A stretch of 64,000 nt of DNA from contig NZ_CP071129.1 in the NCBI RefSeq assembly GCF_017220215.1, forward strand, positions 62,001-126,000, read 5' to 3'. Below the pieces are notes generated by a model that worked only from the letters and a program-made list of their open reading frames with translations, had not been told where the DNA came from and did not search any database. Position 1 is the stretch's first letter; each line of letters starts with the position of its first letter. The DNA comes from Caballeronia sp. M1242 (GTDB lineage Bacteria; Pseudomonadota; Gammaproteobacteria; Burkholderiales; Burkholderiaceae). Made by a program: the position numbers and the translations under genes. Positions 9,638 through 18,711 of the stretch are shown here, in pieces.

Positions 9638-9859
9638 CTACAGTTCGATTTCCCCGAGGATGCGGTGCGCAAGCGCCCGCGCTTCGTCGAGTGCTTCGTG
9701 CTCGTTCTCCGATGCCGCTTCCACTTCGTAGAGCGTCGCGTCGGGCTGCTCGCCGTCGTCGCGCGAGAGGGAGACGAGCCCCTGGAACTTGCCGCCGTCG
9801 ATGGCGCGCACGCCGATCGTCGCGGTGTAAATGCCTTTCGTGTAGGTCGTGTCTTCCAT
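9638..9859 (-). CDS. hypothetical protein, 73 aa
   Basis: Small acidic protein of unknown function. It begins METT-like (MEDTTYTKGIYTATIGVRAI), predicted as a short beta-hairpin, followed by a Glu/Ala-rich helix (EHEALDEARALAHRIL). It has no signal peptide or cysteine. Probably cotranscribed with the neighbouring 81-aa gene downstream. Codon usage matches the surroundings, which supports it being real. Confidence 0.6.
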   Translation of the reverse strand: MEDTTYTKGIYTATIGVRAIDGGKFQGLVSLSRDDGEQPDATLYEVEAASENEHEALDEARALAHRILGEIEL

Positions 9860-9974
9860 GATGGATTCGCCTCTGGCCCAAGGACTTAAGCATGAAATTC
9901 ATGCTAGCACGCGGTCATGCGCCGCGTGTGACCGCGGCGCGCCGGAATCTGCGCTCGAGTCCGCGTTTGAGTCT

Positions 9975-10886
9975 TTAGTCGAGCAATTCCTCGACCTCGT
10001 CGAGCGACGGCGAATGCGCGCCCGAATGACGGCACGCCGCCGCGCCCGCCGCGAGCGCGAACTTCAGATGCTCGGGCCAGCCGCCGTGACGCGCCATCAG
10101 GCTATAGAGCAGCCCGCCGATGGACGCATCGCCTGCGCCGACCGTATCCGCCACCTCGATGACCGGCGGACGCGCGTTGAACGCTTCATCGCCGGCATAG
10201 AGCGTCGCCTCCGACGAGCCCCGCGTGACGAGCACGGTGGCTTGCGGGTTCATCGCGCGCAGTTGCGCGAGCGCGTCTTCCTCGGGAATGCCGCGAAACA
10301 GCATCTGCAGGTCTTCGTCCGACACCTTGATGAGATCGGCGAGGCCCGCCATGTTGCGCAGGATCGGCTCGTAGCCGTGCTCCATCAGGTTGCGGTAGTT
10401 CGGATCGAAGCTGATCTTCACGCCGTGCTCGCGCAGTTTCGCGGCGAGCGCGGCGAGCGTCGCGCCGAGCGGCTGGCGCACGAGGCTAATGCAGCCGAAG
10501 TGCGCCCACTTCACGCGCTCCATCCACCCTTGCGGCAGCTTCTCGGGATCGAAGGCGAGATCCGCGCCGTTTTCGCCCATGAAGTAGTAGGTCGGCGGCT
10601 GCGTCTTGTGGACGATGGCGAGCAACGGCGGACGCTCGACGCGCTGCATGAAGCGCATGTCGAGGCCCGCGGCGACGCTCGCCTGCCAGAGCTCGTCGGA
10701 GAAATTGTCGGTGCCGAGCGAGCCTGCGCACGCGGTCGGCAGGCCGAGCCGGGCGACGGCGCGCGCGACGTTCCAGCCCGCGCCGCCCGGACGCGACAGC
10801 CAGCTGGACTCGCCGGTGCGGATCAGGTCAGTGAGGATGTCGCCGGCCGAGACGAACTGCGGAAAAGTGGTGTGATCGGTTGCCAT
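9975..10886 (-). CDS. PfkB-family sugar kinase (probable fructokinase)
   Basis: 303-aa ribokinase/PfkB carbohydrate kinase, phosphorylating a sugar with ATP in the cytoplasm. It shows the N-terminal family box RPGGAGWNVARAVARLG and the C-terminal signature DTVGAGDASIGGLL, whose aspartate is the catalytic base. The usual F after GDA is replaced by S-I. Length matches fructokinases. It starts 5 nt after the AGE-family isomerase gene, in an operon with a LacI regulator. The pairing with a mannose/fructose-type isomerase makes fructose the likeliest substrate; this is inference from context. An upstream in-frame Met at 11027 lies within the isomerase gene and was not used. Confidence 0.85.
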   Translation of the reverse strand: MATDHTTFPQFVSAGDILTDLIRTGESSWLSRPGGAGWNVARAVARLGLPTACAGSLGTDNFSDELWQASVAAGLDMRFMQRVERPPLLAIVHKTQPPTYYFMGENGADLAFDPEKLPQGWMERVKWAHFGCISLVRQPLGATLAALAAKLREHGVKISFDPNYRNLMEHGYEPILRNMAGLADLIKVSDEDLQMLFRGIPEEDALAQLRAMNPQATVLVTRGSSEATLYAGDEAFNARPPVIEVADTVGAGDASIGGLLYSLMARHGGWPEHLKFALAAGAAACRHSGAHSPSLDEVEELLD

Positions 10887-10891
10887 CGTGC

Positions 10892-12154
10892 TTACCGTGA
10901 GTTGTGCGGCGAGGCGAGCGCGTTCAGCACTTCGTAGCACGCGCCCATCGTGTGGTAGTCGGTCTTGCCGGCGGGACTCTTTTCGTCGCCGTATTTGCGG
11001 TTGTCGCAGGTCAGTATGCGATACCACGCGCCGTAGCGATGATCGACGAAATGCGCCCAGCTATAGCGCCAGAGTTCGTCGTAGCAGTCCCAGAAGCGTT
11101 CGCTGCCGGTTCGCGCGCCGAGGAGCGCCGCCGCCGCGAAGCTCTCGGCCTGCACCCAAAAGTACTTGTCGTGGTCGCAGATGCTGTCGTCGGGGCCGAA
11201 GCCGTAGTACAGGCCGCCGTGCCGGTCGTCCCAGGCGCGGGAAAAGCCCGCGTCGAACAGTTCGATGGCGCGCGGCGCGAGCCACGGCAGCGCGCGATGC
11301 CGTTCCAGAATGAGCAGCAGCTTCGCCCATTCGGTCTGATGCCCCGCCTGAAAGCCCCACGGCCGGAAGATGTTCGAGCTGTCCGATTCGTTGTAATGCC
11401 AGTCCACCGACCAGTCGCGGTGAAAATGCTCCCACACGAGGCCATTCGACAGCCGCGCCTGCCGCAGCGTGATGTTGCCCGCAATCTTCTCGGCGCGGTC
11501 GAGGTAGAGCACGTGTCCGGTCGCCTCGTACGCGGCGAGCAAGGCTTCGGTCGCGTGCATGTTCGCGTTCTGCCCGCGGTAGTCCGAAAGCTGCCAGTCG
11601 GGCGTGGCTTCGTCTGCGTACAGACCGGCTTCGGCGTCCCAGAAGCGGCGTTCCATGAGCGCGAACGTTTCGTCGATCATGGGCCGCGCTTCGTCGATGC
11701 CCGCCATCGCCGCATGCGCGCACGCGAGCAGCACGAACGCCATCCCGTAGCAATGCCGCGTGCCGTCGAGCGTGCGTTTCTGGCCGTCGCGCCACTCGAT
11801 TTCCCAGTCGTAGCCTTCGTTTGCGGCGTCCCAGTGCGCGTCGCGCAGGAATCGGAACGCGTGGCGGGCGTCGTCGAGGAATTGCGCATCGCCGAAGTGG
11901 CGATACGCCATCGCGTAGTTGAAGACGAAACGCGTGCTGCTGACGAGATGGCGCGTCGTGCGGTCGTAGACGCTACCGTCGTCCTTGAAGAAGTGGAAGA
12001 AGCCGCCGGACGGATCGCGGCCGGTCGGCGCGTAGAAGGCCAGCGTGTCGCGGACGTGCGAAAGCAGGAAGTCGCGGCTGCGGAAGTCGATTCCACCTTC
12101 CGGCGCTTCGCCCGAAACGGCGGCGGCGACGGCGGCTGAAGCGGTCATGTTCAT
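10892..12154 (-). CDS. AGE-family sugar isomerase/epimerase (mannose isomerase-like)
   Basis: 420-aa (alpha/alpha)6-barrel enzyme of the N-acylglucosamine-2-epimerase/mannose isomerase/YihS family. Conserved active-site blocks are visible: NANMHATEA (196-204, H200 and E203), GHQTEWA (271-277, H272 and E275) and a C-terminal DYHTMGACYEV histidine. This set is typical of aldose-ketose isomerases acting on unmodified mannose or fructose. Its start codon overlaps the stop of the upstream LacI gene in an ATGA, implying translational coupling, and a sugar kinase follows. I infer mannose to fructose; a different hexose or cellobiose epimerisation is possible. ATG 12148 is an alternative start. Confidence 0.85.
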   Translation of the reverse strand: MNMTASAAVAAAVSGEAPEGGIDFRSRDFLLSHVRDTLAFYAPTGRDPSGGFFHFFKDDGSVYDRTTRHLVSSTRFVFNYAMAYRHFGDAQFLDDARHAFRFLRDAHWDAANEGYDWEIEWRDGQKRTLDGTRHCYGMAFVLLACAHAAMAGIDEARPMIDETFALMERRFWDAEAGLYADEATPDWQLSDYRGQNANMHATEALLAAYEATGHVLYLDRAEKIAGNITLRQARLSNGLVWEHFHRDWSVDWHYNESDSSNIFRPWGFQAGHQTEWAKLLLILERHRALPWLAPRAIELFDAGFSRAWDDRHGGLYYGFGPDDSICDHDKYFWVQAESFAAAALLGARTGSERFWDCYDELWRYSWAHFVDHRYGAWYRILTCDNRKYGDEKSPAGKTDYHTMGACYEVLNALASPHNSR

Positions 12155-13170
12155 GGCGTGCGGATCTCCTCTTTCGCGCCCGAACTCGCGCGGGCGATGA
12201 ATTCCACGCTCATCAGCGAGTCGGCCTGATCCGGCGAGGTCGAATGATCGTCGAGCAGCAACTCGACGCCTCGCCGCCCGAGTGCTTCCTTGTCCACGGC
12301 GACCGTCGAGAGCGGCGGCGCGCTGTGAGCGGCGGCGGGAATGTCGTCGAAACCGACGAACGCGATGTCCTCCGGCACGCGCAAACCGTGCGCGAGACAG
12401 ACGCGCATGGCCGCGAGGGCCGCTGCATCGTTATAGGCGAAAACCGCGTCGGGCAGCGGACTCGATCTTGCGCGCGTCTCGGCGATCAGGCGCTCCATCG
12501 CGTCGGCCGCGGCGACATCGGCGGGCACGCCGGCCTGCGCGGTGATTTCCAGTGTCGGATCGAAGAGCAGGCCCGCGTCGAAATACGCTTTGCGATAGCC
12601 GAGCGCCCGCTGCGCGATACTGTGATGCGCAAGCGACCCGCCGATGAACGCGACACGCCGCCGTCCGAGCGAGAACAGATGCTGCATGGCGAGCGCCGCG
12701 CCCTTCGCGTTGTCAATGTCGACTGAACGAAAGCCGGGCGCGCGCAAGTCGATAAGCACGATGGGCCGCGCGAGCGACTGGAGATGCGCGAGCAGCTCGG
12801 GTTCGACGAAGCCCGCGACCGCGATGGCGTCCGGCGCATGCAGCCGCATTTGCTGCGCGAGGTCTTGCGTCGGTCCGGCGGTGAGCACGGACGGCACGAG
12901 ACGACGCTCGCGGCATGCTTCTTCGAAGCCGTGCAGCACTTGCGAGAAGAACGGGCTGACGGCGAAATTGTTGTGCTGCCGATGCAGCAGAAAGGTCACG
13001 CGACGAATGCGCGTGCGCAGCTGCGCCGAATCGTAGCCGAGACGTTGCGCGACTTCGACGACGCGCACGCGCGTGGCCTCCGACAAACCCGGCTGGTTCT
13101 TGAGCGCACGCGAAACCGTCCCGATGGAGACGCTCGCCGCGCGTGCGACATCGCGGATGGTAGTGGCCAT
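12151..13170 (-). CDS. LacI-family transcriptional regulator of the sugar operon
   Basis: 339-aa regulator. Residues 3-24 form the LacI helix-turn-helix (TIRDVARAASVSIGTVSRAL), followed by the hinge helix around RLGYDSAQLR and a periplasmic-binding-protein-like effector domain (VLIDLRAPGFRSVDIDN, FAYNDAAALAAMRV, IAFVGFDDIP). It is the first gene of the LacI-isomerase-kinase operon and probably represses its own operon, released by a sugar of that pathway. Two near-identical operator-like repeats lie upstream (13226-13244 and 13316-13333). Effector identity is not visible. Confidence 0.9.
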   Translation of the reverse strand: MATTIRDVARAASVSIGTVSRALKNQPGLSEATRVRVVEVAQRLGYDSAQLRTRIRRVTFLLHRQHNNFAVSPFFSQVLHGFEEACRERRLVPSVLTAGPTQDLAQQMRLHAPDAIAVAGFVEPELLAHLQSLARPIVLIDLRAPGFRSVDIDNAKGAALAMQHLFSLGRRRVAFIGGSLAHHSIAQRALGYRKAYFDAGLLFDPTLEITAQAGVPADVAAADAMERLIAETRARSSPLPDAVFAYNDAAALAAMRVCLAHGLRVPEDIAFVGFDDIPAAAHSAPPLSTVAVDKEALGRRGVELLLDDHSTSPDQADSLMSVEFIARASSGAKEEIRTP

Positions 13171-13225
13171 CGTGTTGTTCTCTATGATGAGGCGAGAGCG
13201 CGCGGCATATGCGGCGCTTGTGGGG

Positions 13226-13244
13226 GCGGATTGTATAGTAAAAG
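13226..13244. promoter_or_regulatory. operator-like repeat, copy 1
   Basis: The sequence GCGGATTGTATAGTAAAAG is nearly repeated at 13316-13333, with one indel and one change. It lies 56-74 nt upstream of the LacI start. The TTTAGTAAA-like core is a near-palindrome. Autoregulation is inferred. Confidence 0.4.
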
Positions 13245-13315
13245 TGCAGCGGGACGCGTGCGGGAGCGCTTAGAGGAAACCACTAAGGCTTGCAGGATAG
13301 GCGCTTGGGGTTGAA

Positions 13316-13333
13316 GCGGTTGTTTAGTAAAAG
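13316..13333. promoter_or_regulatory. operator-like repeat, copy 2
   Basis: GCGGTTGTTTAGTAAAAG, second copy of the motif, about 90 bp from the first. The spacing would permit looping by a tetrameric LacI protein. Its core TTTAGTAAA is symmetric apart from the centre base. Confidence 0.4.
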
Positions 13334-13960
13334 GACCAACGTGTTTGGCCGTAGAGCCGAGTGGCGCGGCGTGCGGTGCGCTTGCCGGTCGGCACCGTCG
13401 CGCGCGGCCCGCGTCGGCCTGCCGTGCTCCTTAATCGAGCTTTCGGCGGTACGCCGCAGCGATGACGTGCTCTGCGCTGCGCGTTCGCTCGTCATGTCTG
13501 ATTCGCCGGCGAGACAGCATCGTGACGCGCGGTCGTCTCGGACTTAACTTGCAAGCCGCATTAGTCGCCATCATGACTTGGCTGTACGAACGAACGGACG
13601 CGACCGCGGACTTGTAGCGGCATCCGACAGTGCCTGCACGCCGGGCGCCTGCACGTTCCTCGCGGCGGTTCGTTCGCGAGCAACGCGGCATCGTCGTGCG
13701 CGTTCAGACCAATACGAGTTCATAGCTTGCGCAAGCCGCAGGCAAATGCCGGCGAAACCGTCGCCTGCGTCGGCGCCGCGTTCGCTTCGAGCGGGCTGCG
13801 TAAGGCTCGCTCGCTGGTCAGCATTGGCCGCTAGCCACGCCCGGATTGAGCGAATGCCGCGATCTCGAGCTTGCCGTCGAAAGCGGCGCTGCCTGTGCCC
13901 TGATCCGTCGCGTTAGCTCGAAATGCCCGACTCGCGCAACCCCGCACCGTCACGCGCCGT
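13334..13960. other. long stretch without a convincing gene
   Basis: About 630 nt. The only ORFs here are short, Arg/Ser-rich and lack ribosome sites, as expected from random GC-rich DNA. No repeat, RNA gene or insertion remnant is evident. It could be a decayed gene. Confidence 0.5.
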
Positions 13961-14743
13961 TCAGATGAGCACGACCTCATAAGGCCGCGTCAGCCGCGCC
14001 AGCACATGTTCCGGTAGCACCGCCGCCTGTCCTGTCGCCGTGTCCGGTTCGATCTGGCTGCGGAAAGCCTGCACGGCTCGCAGCTTGCGCGCAAGCGTTG
14101 CATCGTCCAGCACGATCTTGCGGGCGCGGCTCCAGGGTACGCGGGTATCGTCCGGCGACGCCCAGTCCCAGGTGCAAAGCGGCACTTCCACGAATGGCAG
14201 GCCGAGCGCGGTCGCGGCTGAAAACGCGGCGCGGCCCACCGCTTCGTGATCCGGATGGCCGTCGTAACGCCAGGTTGCGAAGACGATGTCGTCCGGGCGC
14301 AAGTGGCTGGCGAGATAACCGGACAAGCCCGGCTCCATGTCCTGCGCGCTGCCGTGTTGCAGGCCGAGCCTTGCCACCTGCACGTTTCGCAGATGCAGCC
14401 GCTGCAAGGCCTCGCGCGTTTCCATCGGACGGACGGCGGCGAGGCGCTCCGGCGTCCATTCGGTCGAATTCGGGTGGCTGGCAGTGCCGTCCGTAACTGC
14501 GACGATCAACAGGTTCCTGCTCGTCTCCGATAGCTGCGCGAGCAATCCACCGGTGCCCAGAACTTCCGCGTCAGGATGCGGCGCCAGAACGACCGCCCGC
14601 GCGCCGGGCGGCACGAGATCGCTCGAATGCACTTCCGGCAAGGCGCCGAGACGGCCCCACCTTTGCCACATCGCTTCCGGCGTGCCATGCGCGGAAGGCT
14701 CGTCCTGTTGCGACGGCGAAACGCCAGATTTCAGCGTAGCCAT
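13961..14743 (-). CDS. PIG-L/LmbE-family deacetylase
   Basis: 260-aa Zn-dependent de-N-acetylase fold. The family motif is APHPDAEVLGTGG (canonical AHPDDE changed to HPDAE, still with H-P-D for metal and base), and the second metal motif is YDGHPDHEAVG. Members remove acetyl groups from N-acetylglucosamine-containing lipids or small thiols. Start ATG 14743 has a strong TAGGAG site; an in-frame upstream Met (14848) gives a Cys/Arg-rich tail and was rejected. It is an isolated gene, so the substrate cannot be inferred. Confidence 0.85.
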   Translation of the reverse strand: MATLKSGVSPSQQDEPSAHGTPEAMWQRWGRLGALPEVHSSDLVPPGARAVVLAPHPDAEVLGTGGLLAQLSETSRNLLIVAVTDGTASHPNSTEWTPERLAAVRPMETREALQRLHLRNVQVARLGLQHGSAQDMEPGLSGYLASHLRPDDIVFATWRYDGHPDHEAVGRAAFSAATALGLPFVEVPLCTWDWASPDDTRVPWSRARKIVLDDATLARKLRAVQAFRSQIEPDTATGQAAVLPEHVLARLTRPYEVVLI

Positions 14744-15095
14744 GCAATGCGCTCCTATCCCTTCGCGCGCAGCTTGACCGAGCCGGCAGCATGTGACGCG
14801 CGGACAGACCCCGGCCGCGCGCCAACGCGCCGTGCCGGATCGCCGCAATGAGCGGCTTCTTCTAGCAGAGATTCATGGATGAGTGATGTGCAGTTCATGG
14901 CTTTCCCCGTTCTCGCCTGTGCGAGTTATGACCGCAGTGTGGCAAGTCATGTACCCGATTCACACTCGGCCGAATGGCATAGGCAAAAGCGCCGGACTTC
15001 GGGCATCGGACTGTTGCGTGATGCTGCCGGCGAGCAGGTTGTTTTTCCTATGCCGTTCGGCTGAGTCGACGTCGAAAGACGCATCGGCTCAAATG
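14744..15095. other. intergenic region upstream of the PIG-L gene
   Basis: About 350 nt with no supported gene. It should carry the PIG-L promoter, but no strong -35/-10 pair stands out. Confidence 0.4.
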
Positions 15096-15120
15096 ACAAA
15101 AAGGCCGCACGGGGCGGCCT
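15096..15120 (-). terminator. rho-independent terminator of the YfeH-like gene
   Basis: A perfect AGGCCGC/GCGGCCT stem (15102-15120) is followed on the minus strand by TTTTTG. It lies about 30 nt past the stop of the transporter gene. Confidence 0.75.
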
Positions 15121-15151
15121 AGACGGAAAGCGGAGAAAGACGATGCAGCGA

Positions 15152-16171
15152 TCAGCGGCGGGCGGGCGCCCCGACGGTTTTGCCTTCGCGCGCAGGCTCG
15201 GCGGCCGTCCTGCGCGAGCCCCAGCGCTGCGCCAGTACGGCGCAGACCATCAACTGGATCTGATGGAAGAGCATCAACGGCAGTACCACCGCGCCCACGG
15301 CGTGGGAAGCGAAGATGACCTTCGCCATCGGAATGCCGGACGCGAGACTCTTCTTCGAGCCGCAGAAGATGATGGTGATCTGGTCCGCGCGGCTGAAGCC
15401 CAGCCGTTTCGCGCTGAACGCCGTAATGAAGAGCGCAGCGGCGAGCAGAAGAATGTTCACGACGAGCAGGCCCGCCAGCGCCGAGACAGGAATCGAATGC
15501 CAGATGCCTTCGTTCACCGCTTCGCTGAAAGCGACGTAGACGACCAGCAGAATGGAGCCCTGATCGACGAACTTCAGCACCGGCTTGTGACGGTCCACCC
15601 ATTTGCCGATGGCCGGACGCAGCAATTGGCCGGCAATGAACGGCACGAGCAGTTGCAGCACGATATTGCCGACGGTGTGCCACGGCGAGCCGGTAGTCGC
15701 GCCGTGATTGCTCACAAGCAGGCCGACGAGCGCGGGCGTGATGAAAATCCCGAGCAGGCTGGAGGCCGACGCGCTGCACACGGCGGCCGGCACGTTGCCT
15801 TTCGCCATCGAAGTGAACGCGATGGAGGACTGCACCGTGGACGGCAACGTGCAGAGAAACAGGATGCCGGTGTAGAGCGCGGGTGTGACGAGCGGACTCA
15901 GCACAGGCTTCAGCGCGACGGCGAGCAGCGGAAACATCACGAAGGTACTGAGCAGCACGAGCAAGTGCAGACGCCAGTGCGTCGCGCCGGCGACGATCGC
16001 CTCGCGGGAGAGTTTCGCGCCGTGCAGGAAGAACAGCAGCCCGATGGCGATGTCGGTGATCCAGTTGAAGGCGACCGCCGCAGTGCCGCGGCACGGCAGC
16101 AAACTGGCGATGATGACGGTGCCGATTAACGCAAGCGTGAAGTTGTCAGGAAGGAGTTTGGGCCGTGCCAT
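15152..16171 (-). CDS. YfeH/SBF-like family symporter
   Basis: 339-aa inner-membrane protein of the bile-acid:Na+ symporter-like superfamily (SBF-like/YfeH branch). It has about ten hydrophobic segments, with characteristic LLFFLHGAKLSREAI near 46-60, LPSTVQSSIAFTSMAKGN in the first crossover region and IIFCGSKKSLASGIPMAKVIF in the second. These are the two broken-helix crossover sites of the fold. The C-terminal 25 residues are a basic cytosolic tail. Length fits E. coli YfeH (about 332 aa). The transported solute is unknown. Monocistronic, with its own terminator. Confidence 0.87.
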   Translation of the reverse strand: MARPKLLPDNFTLALIGTVIIASLLPCRGTAAVAFNWITDIAIGLLFFLHGAKLSREAIVAGATHWRLHLLVLLSTFVMFPLLAVALKPVLSPLVTPALYTGILFLCTLPSTVQSSIAFTSMAKGNVPAAVCSASASSLLGIFITPALVGLLVSNHGATTGSPWHTVGNIVLQLLVPFIAGQLLRPAIGKWVDRHKPVLKFVDQGSILLVVYVAFSEAVNEGIWHSIPVSALAGLLVVNILLLAAALFITAFSAKRLGFSRADQITIIFCGSKKSLASGIPMAKVIFASHAVGAVVLPLMLFHQIQLMVCAVLAQRWGSRRTAAEPAREGKTVGAPARR

Positions 16172-16644
16172 CTAAGAGGTCTCGCACTCGGGCGCGCCGG
16201 GCCGTTTCGTCTGGCTAGCGTCGCGTCAGGGAAAACCATGATTTTCGCCTGCGGTCGATTGAATTGGCAAATTCATTTCTTGGATCGATTGATTCCCCTT
16301 TCGCATGAGAGCGAGCGGGAGTCGTCCCGTCGCACAGCAAATTTCAGACCCCGCGTGCCCGCAGAAGACGATGCAATCGTCCTAAGAATCAGCGCGCAAA
16401 TAAGGACCTCGAAGCGAAAAAACTCTGACGTAACATGGTGTTACAACCATCGCGCGGGCCTAACACTTTTTGGCTCGACGGCTCGCGCGAAGGTTAATAA
16501 ATTATTGGATGCGCTGGTCGGGCGATGCGCTCATTGTTCACATCGATGGCTGTTCGCCGGCATCGATGACGGCTCGCGCTTCCTTCGACGGCTAGGTTCC
16601 GGTTGAACGGATGAATTCTCGTGCTGGATGCAGGCAGTTCTGAC
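16172..16644. other. AT-richer intergenic region
   Basis: About 470 nt, noticeably less GC-rich than the flanks, especially 16230-16510. No gene is supported. It probably carries the promoters of the YfeH-like gene and the small exported protein. Confidence 0.4.
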
Positions 16645-17013
16645 ATGGCGCCCACAGGCTTTCGCAAGACGACTCGGTTTCTCGCTTCCACCGCGCTCAT
16701 CGCGCTCGCGGCGGCGGGATCGCTCGCGCTCGCCGGGCCGCGCGTCGAGTGGTTGTCGTCGGCCGTGTTCGAGGATTCGGCCGCGAGCCGCCAGTCGCTG
16801 CATGCCACGCCGATCGCCGCCAAGGAAGGGCTCACACCCGTGAGCGCCGAGATGCGCCCGACGCCTCGTGGCGAGCAAGCCACGGCGTTTCACGGCACAG
16901 GCTCCATCCGCGCGGACATCACACGCTATAACGAAGAACGCAACGTGCCCCGTCCGCAGGGCCGCCCATCGGACGACGGCCGCGCGCCTGCCGCATCGAA
17001 CTTCCGCAACTGA
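16645..17013 (+). CDS. small exported or membrane-anchored hypothetical protein
   Basis: 122 aa, with an N-terminal FRKTTRFLASTALIALAAAG signal or anchor and a Ser/Pro/Arg-rich, low-complexity periplasmic remainder ending ASNFRN. No domain is recognised. The ATG at 16645 places the basic residues directly before the hydrophobic stretch and has AGGCAG upstream; a GTG at 16621 would add eight residues. Possibly envelope-associated. Function unknown. Confidence 0.6.
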   Translation: MAPTGFRKTTRFLASTALIALAAAGSLALAGPRVEWLSSAVFEDSAASRQSLHATPIAAKEGLTPVSAEMRPTPRGEQATAFHGTGSIRADITRYNEERNVPRPQGRPSDDGRAPAASNFRN

Positions 17014-17530
17014 GCGGTCCAACTCGCGTCTCCTAATCGCGCGACACCATCCTTCGCCCAGTTAACGAAAAACAATTAGCGCGTCCAGCCCGCATGTCAC
17101 GGTGACGTAATCTCGCCACAATAAGGCGTCACTTTTCCTGTCAGACGTTCCCCTCTTTTTTCCGCGCAAGGACAATGCGGCCTTCGGCTCATTGCGCGGC
17201 TTCCCTTTGTTTCGAAACTCCTTTCATCGCGTCGGAAGGCGCGCCGCGCCTGCTTTCCGGTGAGTCGCATCGCGTGGTTCGCAGCGGTGAGATGCGGGCG
17301 GCGCGCGAAAAGCATGAGCGTCGCGATCGACGCTCGCATGACGGAGTACTCGAAACGCTATACCCGCAATAACGATAAAGATTTTTGACCGGAGAAATGG
17401 TCCGTAAAGATGGTGCCGCTCCACACGCGATGCCTCTCGTCAGAAGCCCATTAGGCCGGTCAGACGAGGCGAGCGCCACGTTTCTCGCCCGCCACGCTTT
17501 TAATTTTCGACAAAGACAGGAGAGTTCAAG
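17014..17530. other. porin upstream region
   Basis: 517 nt of untranslated or regulatory DNA before the porin. There are AT-rich tracts near 17060 and 17370-17400. Promoter elements are likely but none can be assigned firmly. Confidence 0.45.
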
Positions 17531-18634
17531 ATGCCAACCGTCAACCGTGCGCCGCGCAACACGCTGAAAGCGGCGGTCAGGGCCACCGCAGTCGCCGCGA
17601 TGATCGGTTTTTTCGCCGCGGGCGCCGCTCACGCGCAATCGAGCGTGTCGCTGTATGGCCAGGTCGACGAATGGGTCGGCGCCACGAAGTTCCCCGGCGG
17701 CCAGCGCGCGTGGAACGTCAGCGGCGGCGGCATGTCGACGTCGTACTGGGGCATGAAAGGCGCCGAAGACCTGGGCAACGGCTACAAGGCGATCTTCACG
17801 CTCGAGAGCTTCTTCCGCGCGCAGAACGGTCGCTACGGCCGCTTTGACGGCGACACGTTCTTCGCCCGCAACTCGTATGTCGGCATTCAAGGCCCGATCG
17901 GTACGTTCACCGCTGGCCGCCTGACCACGCAGCTCTTCGTCTCGACGATTCTGTTCAACCCGTTCGTCGACTCGTACGTGTTCTCGCCAATGGTCGCTCA
18001 CGTGTTCCTCGGCCAGGGCACGTTCCCGACCTACACGACGGATCAGGGCGTGACGGGCGACTCCGGCTGGAACAACGCCGTGCAGTACACGACGCCTGAC
18101 TTCAACGGCCTCTCCGGCAGCGCGATGTACGCGTTCGGCAACAGCGCCGGCGACAACCGCTCGAAGAAGTACAGCGCGCAGTTCTTGTACTTCCACGGCC
18201 CGTTCGCGGCGACCGGCGTGTATCAGTACGTGAACTTCAACAACACGCCGGGCGATCTGCCGACGTCCAATGCCTTCACGATTCCCGGCTTCAAGAGCCA
18301 GAGCGTCGGGCAACTGGGCGCGTCGTTTGACATGAAGTACGTGAAGTTCTTCGCGCAGTACATGTATACGAAGAACGATATCGAACCGACCTCGTTCCAT
18401 GTCAACACGGGGCAGGGCGGCGTGACGGTGCCGGTCGGCCCCGGCACGGTGATGGCGTCGTACGCGTACTCGCGCAGCAACGGCGGTCTCGATCAGACGC
18501 ACAAGAGCTGGGCAGTCGGCTACGACTATCCGCTCTCGAAGCGCACCGACGTCTATGCCGCGTACTTGAACGACAAGTACACAGGCATGTCCTCGGGCGA
18601 CACGTTCGGCGTCGGCATCCGCGCGAAGTTCTGA
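17531..18634 (+). CDS. Gram-negative outer-membrane porin
   Basis: 367-aa trimeric general porin of the Burkholderia/Neisseria type. The signal peptide ends AAHA|QSSV at about residue 35. The mature barrel begins SSVSLYGQVDEWVG, has the family block SYWGMKGAEDLGNGYKAIFT, the loop and strand motif RNSYVGIQGPIGTFTAGR, and the terminal strand ending FGVGIRAKF, whose C-terminal Phe is needed for BAM-dependent assembly. Ribosome site AGGAGAG precedes ATG 17531. A strong terminator follows. Likely a diffusion pore for small solutes. Confidence 0.95.
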   Translation: MPTVNRAPRNTLKAAVRATAVAAMIGFFAAGAAHAQSSVSLYGQVDEWVGATKFPGGQRAWNVSGGGMSTSYWGMKGAEDLGNGYKAIFTLESFFRAQNGRYGRFDGDTFFARNSYVGIQGPIGTFTAGRLTTQLFVSTILFNPFVDSYVFSPMVAHVFLGQGTFPTYTTDQGVTGDSGWNNAVQYTTPDFNGLSGSAMYAFGNSAGDNRSKKYSAQFLYFHGPFAATGVYQYVNFNNTPGDLPTSNAFTIPGFKSQSVGQLGASFDMKYVKFFAQYMYTKNDIEPTSFHVNTGQGGVTVPVGPGTVMASYAYSRSNGGLDQTHKSWAVGYDYPLSKRTDVYAAYLNDKYTGMSSGDTFGVGIRAKF

Positions 18635-18656
18635 GCGAAGCGCCGAGCCGCAAAAG

Positions 18657-18690
18657 AAAACACCGCGCCGAGTGCGCGGTGTTTTTTTCT
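18657..18690 (+). terminator. terminator after the porin, probably bidirectional
   Basis: CACCGCGC/GCGCGGTG stem (18661-18681) with A-tract before and T7 after. It also sits just past the stop of the converging nitronate monooxygenase gene. Confidence 0.85.
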
Positions 18691-18711
18691 GCAGACGCCA
18701 AAAGCGGAGAA

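Noticed and set aside
13290-13916. Short ORFs on both strands in the 13.3-13.9 kb gap
   Set aside because: No ribosome site, no domain, Arg/Ser-rich random composition.
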